Source: Sphingobacterium sp. (lineage in GTDB: Bacteria > Bacteroidota > Bacteroidia > Sphingobacteriales > Sphingobacteriaceae). From it: a DNA stretch of 64,000 bases. Below are positions 61,840 to 64,000 of the stretch, piece after piece; position 1 is the stretch's first letter; each line of letters starts with the position of its first letter. The stretch is taken from positions 1 through 64,000 of the forward strand of contig JAQZAZ010000007.1 of NCBI GenBank assembly GCA_029239355.1, in the 5' to 3' direction. The position numbers and the translations under genes were made by a program. The notes below the pieces were generated by a model. The model was given only the letters and a program-made list of their open reading frames with translations, searched no databases and was not told the DNA's origin.

Positions 61840-62745
61840 ATGAAAGAACATGGCAAAAAGGTAAGGCTAGTGCATAATCCCGCTGCTGGGGATGAAGAAA
61901 ATGGAAGCAAAGACGAACTATGTCAGCTGATCGAAGACCTTGGGCACCGTTGCACGGTAGTTACAAAAAAAAATGCTGTCAAAAAGATCCATCCAGAGAC
62001 GGATCTCATTGCCTTGGCCGGAGGTGACGGTACCATAAAAATGACCATTATGGCACTGTTGGAAAAAAAGCTACGATTCAAAAGACCGATTGCTATCCTA
62101 CCTCAAGGCACAGCAAATAATATTGCCAATTCTTTAGGTATCCCTTTGGACTGTAAACAGGCCATGCATCTGTGGGAAAATTTTCAGCTTAAAAAATTCG
62201 ATGTCGGCATGATGACAGGTTTAGGCAGAAAGCCACTCCATTTTATAGAATCTATTGGTTTTGGGGTATTTCCTATACTAATGGAGAAAATGGAAAAAAA
62301 AAACACGCACGCTGCCAGTGCCGAGGAAGAGATCAAGATCGCGCTCCAGCAGCTTCGCAAAATAGCTTTGACATTTCCAGCAAAAGTGCTTAAACTTACG
62401 ACCTCTACCGTTAATATTGAAGCGGAATGCATCATGGTTGAAGTCATGAACATTGCTAGCATGGGACCTAGACTGGTGCTTGCTGCAAATGCGGACCCCG
62501 GAGATGGACAATTTGATATTGTAATTGTGACCACCAATCAGCGTCAGGAACTGGTTGCCTATATAGATGGGCTATTGGATAAAAAAAATGTGGAATTTAA
62601 TATCAAACCCATCAGAGCCAACCGGATGTCCATGGAATGGCAGGGAACAGAACTGCACATTGATGATGAATGTAAGGAATATAGTGGGCAGCGACTCAAG
62701 ATTTCATTGCTCGATAGCTTGGTCGAGATCGTTGTAGGAGATTGA
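61840..62745 (+). CDS. Diacylglycerol/sphingosine kinase-family lipid kinase (YegS-like)
   Basis: 301 residues. The N-terminal domain reads VRLVHNPAAGDEEN (nucleotide-binding), IALAGGDGTI (GGDGT, 61-65) and ILPQGTANNIANSLGIP; the C-terminal domain is beta-rich (ECIMVEVMNIASMGPRLVLAANADPGDGQFDIVI). The family phosphorylates lipids such as diacylglycerol or sphingoid bases; Sphingobacteriaceae contain sphingolipids, so the latter is conceivable. Cytoplasmic. Divergent from surE. Confidence 0.92.
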   Translation: MKEHGKKVRLVHNPAAGDEENGSKDELCQLIEDLGHRCTVVTKKNAVKKIHPETDLIALAGGDGTIKMTIMALLEKKLRFKRPIAILPQGTANNIANSLGIPLDCKQAMHLWENFQLKKFDVGMMTGLGRKPLHFIESIGFGVFPILMEKMEKKNTHAASAEEEIKIALQQLRKIALTFPAKVLKLTTSTVNIEAECIMVEVMNIASMGPRLVLAANADPGDGQFDIVIVTTNQRQELVAYIDGLLDKKNVEFNIKPIRANRMSMEWQGTELHIDDECKEYSGQRLKISLLDSLVEIVVGD

Positions 62746-62854
62746 TCCCTGAAGGTTAATATGAACAATACTGTAGGAATATTTTTTACTAAATTTGCTA
62801 TTTCAACAAATTTTCATCGGTATTTTGTCCATCACATTGTTAGCTTTAGAAAAC

Positions 62855-62912
62855 AAACATTGAACTACAAACACATCCGATGCTTATCAGGTCTATTTGT
62901 AGTTCAATGTTT
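62855..62912. terminator. Convergent terminator-like hairpin with long loop
   Basis: AAACATTGAACTACAAA and TTTGTAGTTCAATGTTT form a perfect 17-base stem around a 24-base loop, between the convergent lipid kinase and phosphatase genes, 12 bases after the latter's stop. It may serve both directions. Confidence 0.65.
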
Positions 62913-62923
62913 TATACTTTTTT

Positions 62924-63748
62924 TTAGCGCGTATACTTTGTCTTAAGTATCCTGATTTCTTTTGGGCCGATAGCCATTTCATCCAGAAGAAACTTTTCGA
63001 CTGAACCGTATTTGGTTTTTATTGCTCCAAAAAATGCTTGCAACAGCTCGGGCTTCAATTTCATTTGATCCTCTATCTGTTCTTTACTGATTCCTGTAGC
63101 GGCTACCATCGCATCAGTATAAGCATTCATCTTTTTGTTGCGTGCTAAATAGACATTAGAAGCCAAATAGTCTGCTTCAATGACTTGATATGGAACTCCA
63201 AGTGCATACAAAATCAACGCTGTCTGCATACCGGTACGATCTCTGCCTCCTGTACAGTGGTACATGACAGCTTCTCCTTCACCCGCGCCTAATAGTTTGA
63301 TAAAGGCAGGGCGATACCGATCACCATAATAATTGACCCCTTCGGCATAGAAGGTCAGCAAAAAGTCTTTTTGTTTTAATGTTTTCACCATATCATTAGC
63401 ATTAGGCAAGCTATCACTGCCAGCCGGGCTTAGGGTATAATCTGTATTTGCGACAAGCCTATCGGGAGCGGATTTGGCTTCGGCAATCCCCCTTAGGTCA
63501 ACGACCGTACGTATTCCTTTTTTATCCATCAATGCTACATCTGAATCTGTCAGCTTATCAATGGCATCACTACGAAATATTTTTCCCCATACAACTTGTT
63601 TTCCGTCGTTCGTTTGATATCCGCCGATATCTCTAAAGTTAACTGCTCCCTGAACTGGAAGTACACGTTTTGTACTATCTGAAAGTTGCCCAAAAGCAAG
63701 AGCAGGAATGGTTCCCAAAAGGGCCATCATCAAATTTGAAATTTTCAT
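62924..63748 (-). CDS. Secreted IphP-type tyrosine phosphatase
   Basis: 274 residues with a signal peptide (1-20, ending ALAFGQ). It has GAVNFRDIGGYQT (characteristic start of IphP-type phosphatases), TVVDLRGIAEAKSAPD and the active site HCTGGRDRTG with nucleophile Cys165 and Arg171 (CX5R). Such enzymes hydrolyse phosphotyrosine or phosphoinositides; here extracytoplasmic. Precedes, on the same strand, from the receptor gene at the window end by about 20 bases, so possibly same transcript. Confidence 0.92.
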   Translation of the reverse strand: MKISNLMMALLGTIPALAFGQLSDSTKRVLPVQGAVNFRDIGGYQTNDGKQVVWGKIFRSDAIDKLTDSDVALMDKKGIRTVVDLRGIAEAKSAPDRLVANTDYTLSPAGSDSLPNANDMVKTLKQKDFLLTFYAEGVNYYGDRYRPAFIKLLGAGEGEAVMYHCTGGRDRTGMQTALILYALGVPYQVIEADYLASNVYLARNKKMNAYTDAMVAATGISKEQIEDQMKLKPELLQAFFGAIKTKYGSVEKFLLDEMAIGPKEIRILKTKYTR

Positions 63749-63766
63749 ATGATTGTGTTAAACTAA

Positions 63767-64000
63767 TTATTTAATAATATCCCATCTAATTCCAGCCTGT
63801 CCCCTACTACCATACACCTCTCGGCTGCTAACCCGACGGCTATCACCCATATATATACTCACTTCCGAATTGGTCAAGTTATTTAGTTCTAAAAATGCTT
63901 TTACGCGTGCAGACAAGGAAACGGTAGCCGTCGCATCCAGCGTAAAATTGTTGTCTGTCCACTTATAAAATTGGGGGCCCAGTTTCTGATCGATGGTTTC
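63767..64000 (-). CDS. TonB-dependent receptor, C-terminal end (cut by window edge)
   Basis: The last 77 residues and stop of a gene continuing past the window. It reads LDATATVSLSARVKAFLELNNLTNSEV then MGDSRRVSSREVYGSRGQAGIRWDI, the terminal strands of a TonB-dependent receptor barrel, where LNNLTN is typical. It lies 18 bases before the phosphatase start on the same strand, so the two are probably co-transcribed. Substrate unknown. Confidence 0.8.
   Translation of the reverse strand, partial: ETIDQKLGPQFYKWTDNNFTLDATATVSLSARVKAFLELNNLTNSEVSIYMGDSRRVSSREVYGSRGQAGIRWDIIK

Noticed and set aside
61787..61910. Longer start for SurE
   Set aside because: Adds 41 residues before the conserved NDDG motif and overlaps the divergent lipid kinase gene.
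1..64000. CRISPR arrays, tRNA/rRNA genes, insertion sequences, phage or integrase genes
   Set aside because: None seen: no regular direct-repeat array, no transposase or integrase motifs, no tRNA-like cloverleaf noticed. A covariance-model search would be needed to exclude small RNAs.

Overview
The window looks like chromosomal DNA of a Bacteroidota member in the Sphingobacteriaceae, most likely Sphingobacterium or a close relative. This is an inference from gene families, not from a search. The evidence is a SusC/SusD pair driven by an ECF sigma factor and a FecR anti-sigma, several CarboxypepD-plug outer-membrane receptors, a compact zeaxanthin operon with a MarR gene, LytS/LytTR and hybrid sensor kinases, many lipoproteins with a Cys at about residue 20, and AT-rich spacers with TTTG / TAnnTTTG-like promoter elements. 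I saw no tRNA, rRNA, CRISPR array, phage gene or intact insertion sequence.

Layout. 1-5.2 kb: end of an epoxide-hydrolase gene, then thiol/redox and stress genes (DsbD-N-like, DUF1223, DoxX-like, Ohr), an orphan gene, a NIPSNAP protein and two decayed oxidoreductase/hydrolase genes. 5.4-10.1 kb: a tight minus-strand operon marR-crtI-crtB-crtZ-crtY-idi for zeaxanthin. 11.2-21.9 kb: a sigma/FecR/SusC/SusD uptake locus whose associated enzymes are a metallophosphoesterase, a GDPD-like phosphodiesterase with a ricin-type lectin and a DUF5077/DUF3472 lipoprotein; no glycoside hydrolase is visible. 22.2-31.9 kb: AraC regulator with HbpS-like protein and SDR, a flavin-binding stress protein, a sulfatase, a large hybrid histidine kinase, a lipoprotein and an azoreductase. 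32.0-36.4 kb: a beta-barrel receptor divergent from a LytS/LytTR two-component pair. 36.5-42 kb: VOC protein, BCCT transporter, several small cytoplasmic proteins, and a broken SGNH hydrolase joined to a DUF2200 fragment. 42.0-43.5 kb: a choice-of-anchor-I lipoprotein.

43.9-49.5 kb looks like a metal (probably zinc) acquisition regulon: a ZnuD-like TonB-dependent receptor with two His-containing DUF4625 lipoproteins, and a second transcription unit with a COG0523 GTPase and a 73-residue protein. The two start regions share an identical 14-base inverted-repeat core in the same orientation at promoter-like sequence. 49.7-50.3 kb is a small gene graveyard (AhpD-like and HxlR remnants). 52.8-59.6 kb is an unusual five-gene operon: stand-alone response regulator, membrane-anchored HEAT-repeat protein, processive family-2 glycosyltransferase, TPR plus YaiO-type outer-membrane barrel, and a secreted DUF4838 putative glycan-active protein. 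By architecture it resembles a Pga-like synthase-dependent exopolysaccharide machine built from different parts. It is my best candidate for an undescribed system. 59.9-64 kb: Tat-exported aldo/keto reductase, SurE, lipid kinase, IphP-type phosphatase and the end of another outer-membrane receptor.

All family assignments come from motifs read by eye. Start sites were moved inward where the longest frame ran into an upstream gene, used a weak start codon or hid an obvious N-terminal motif.
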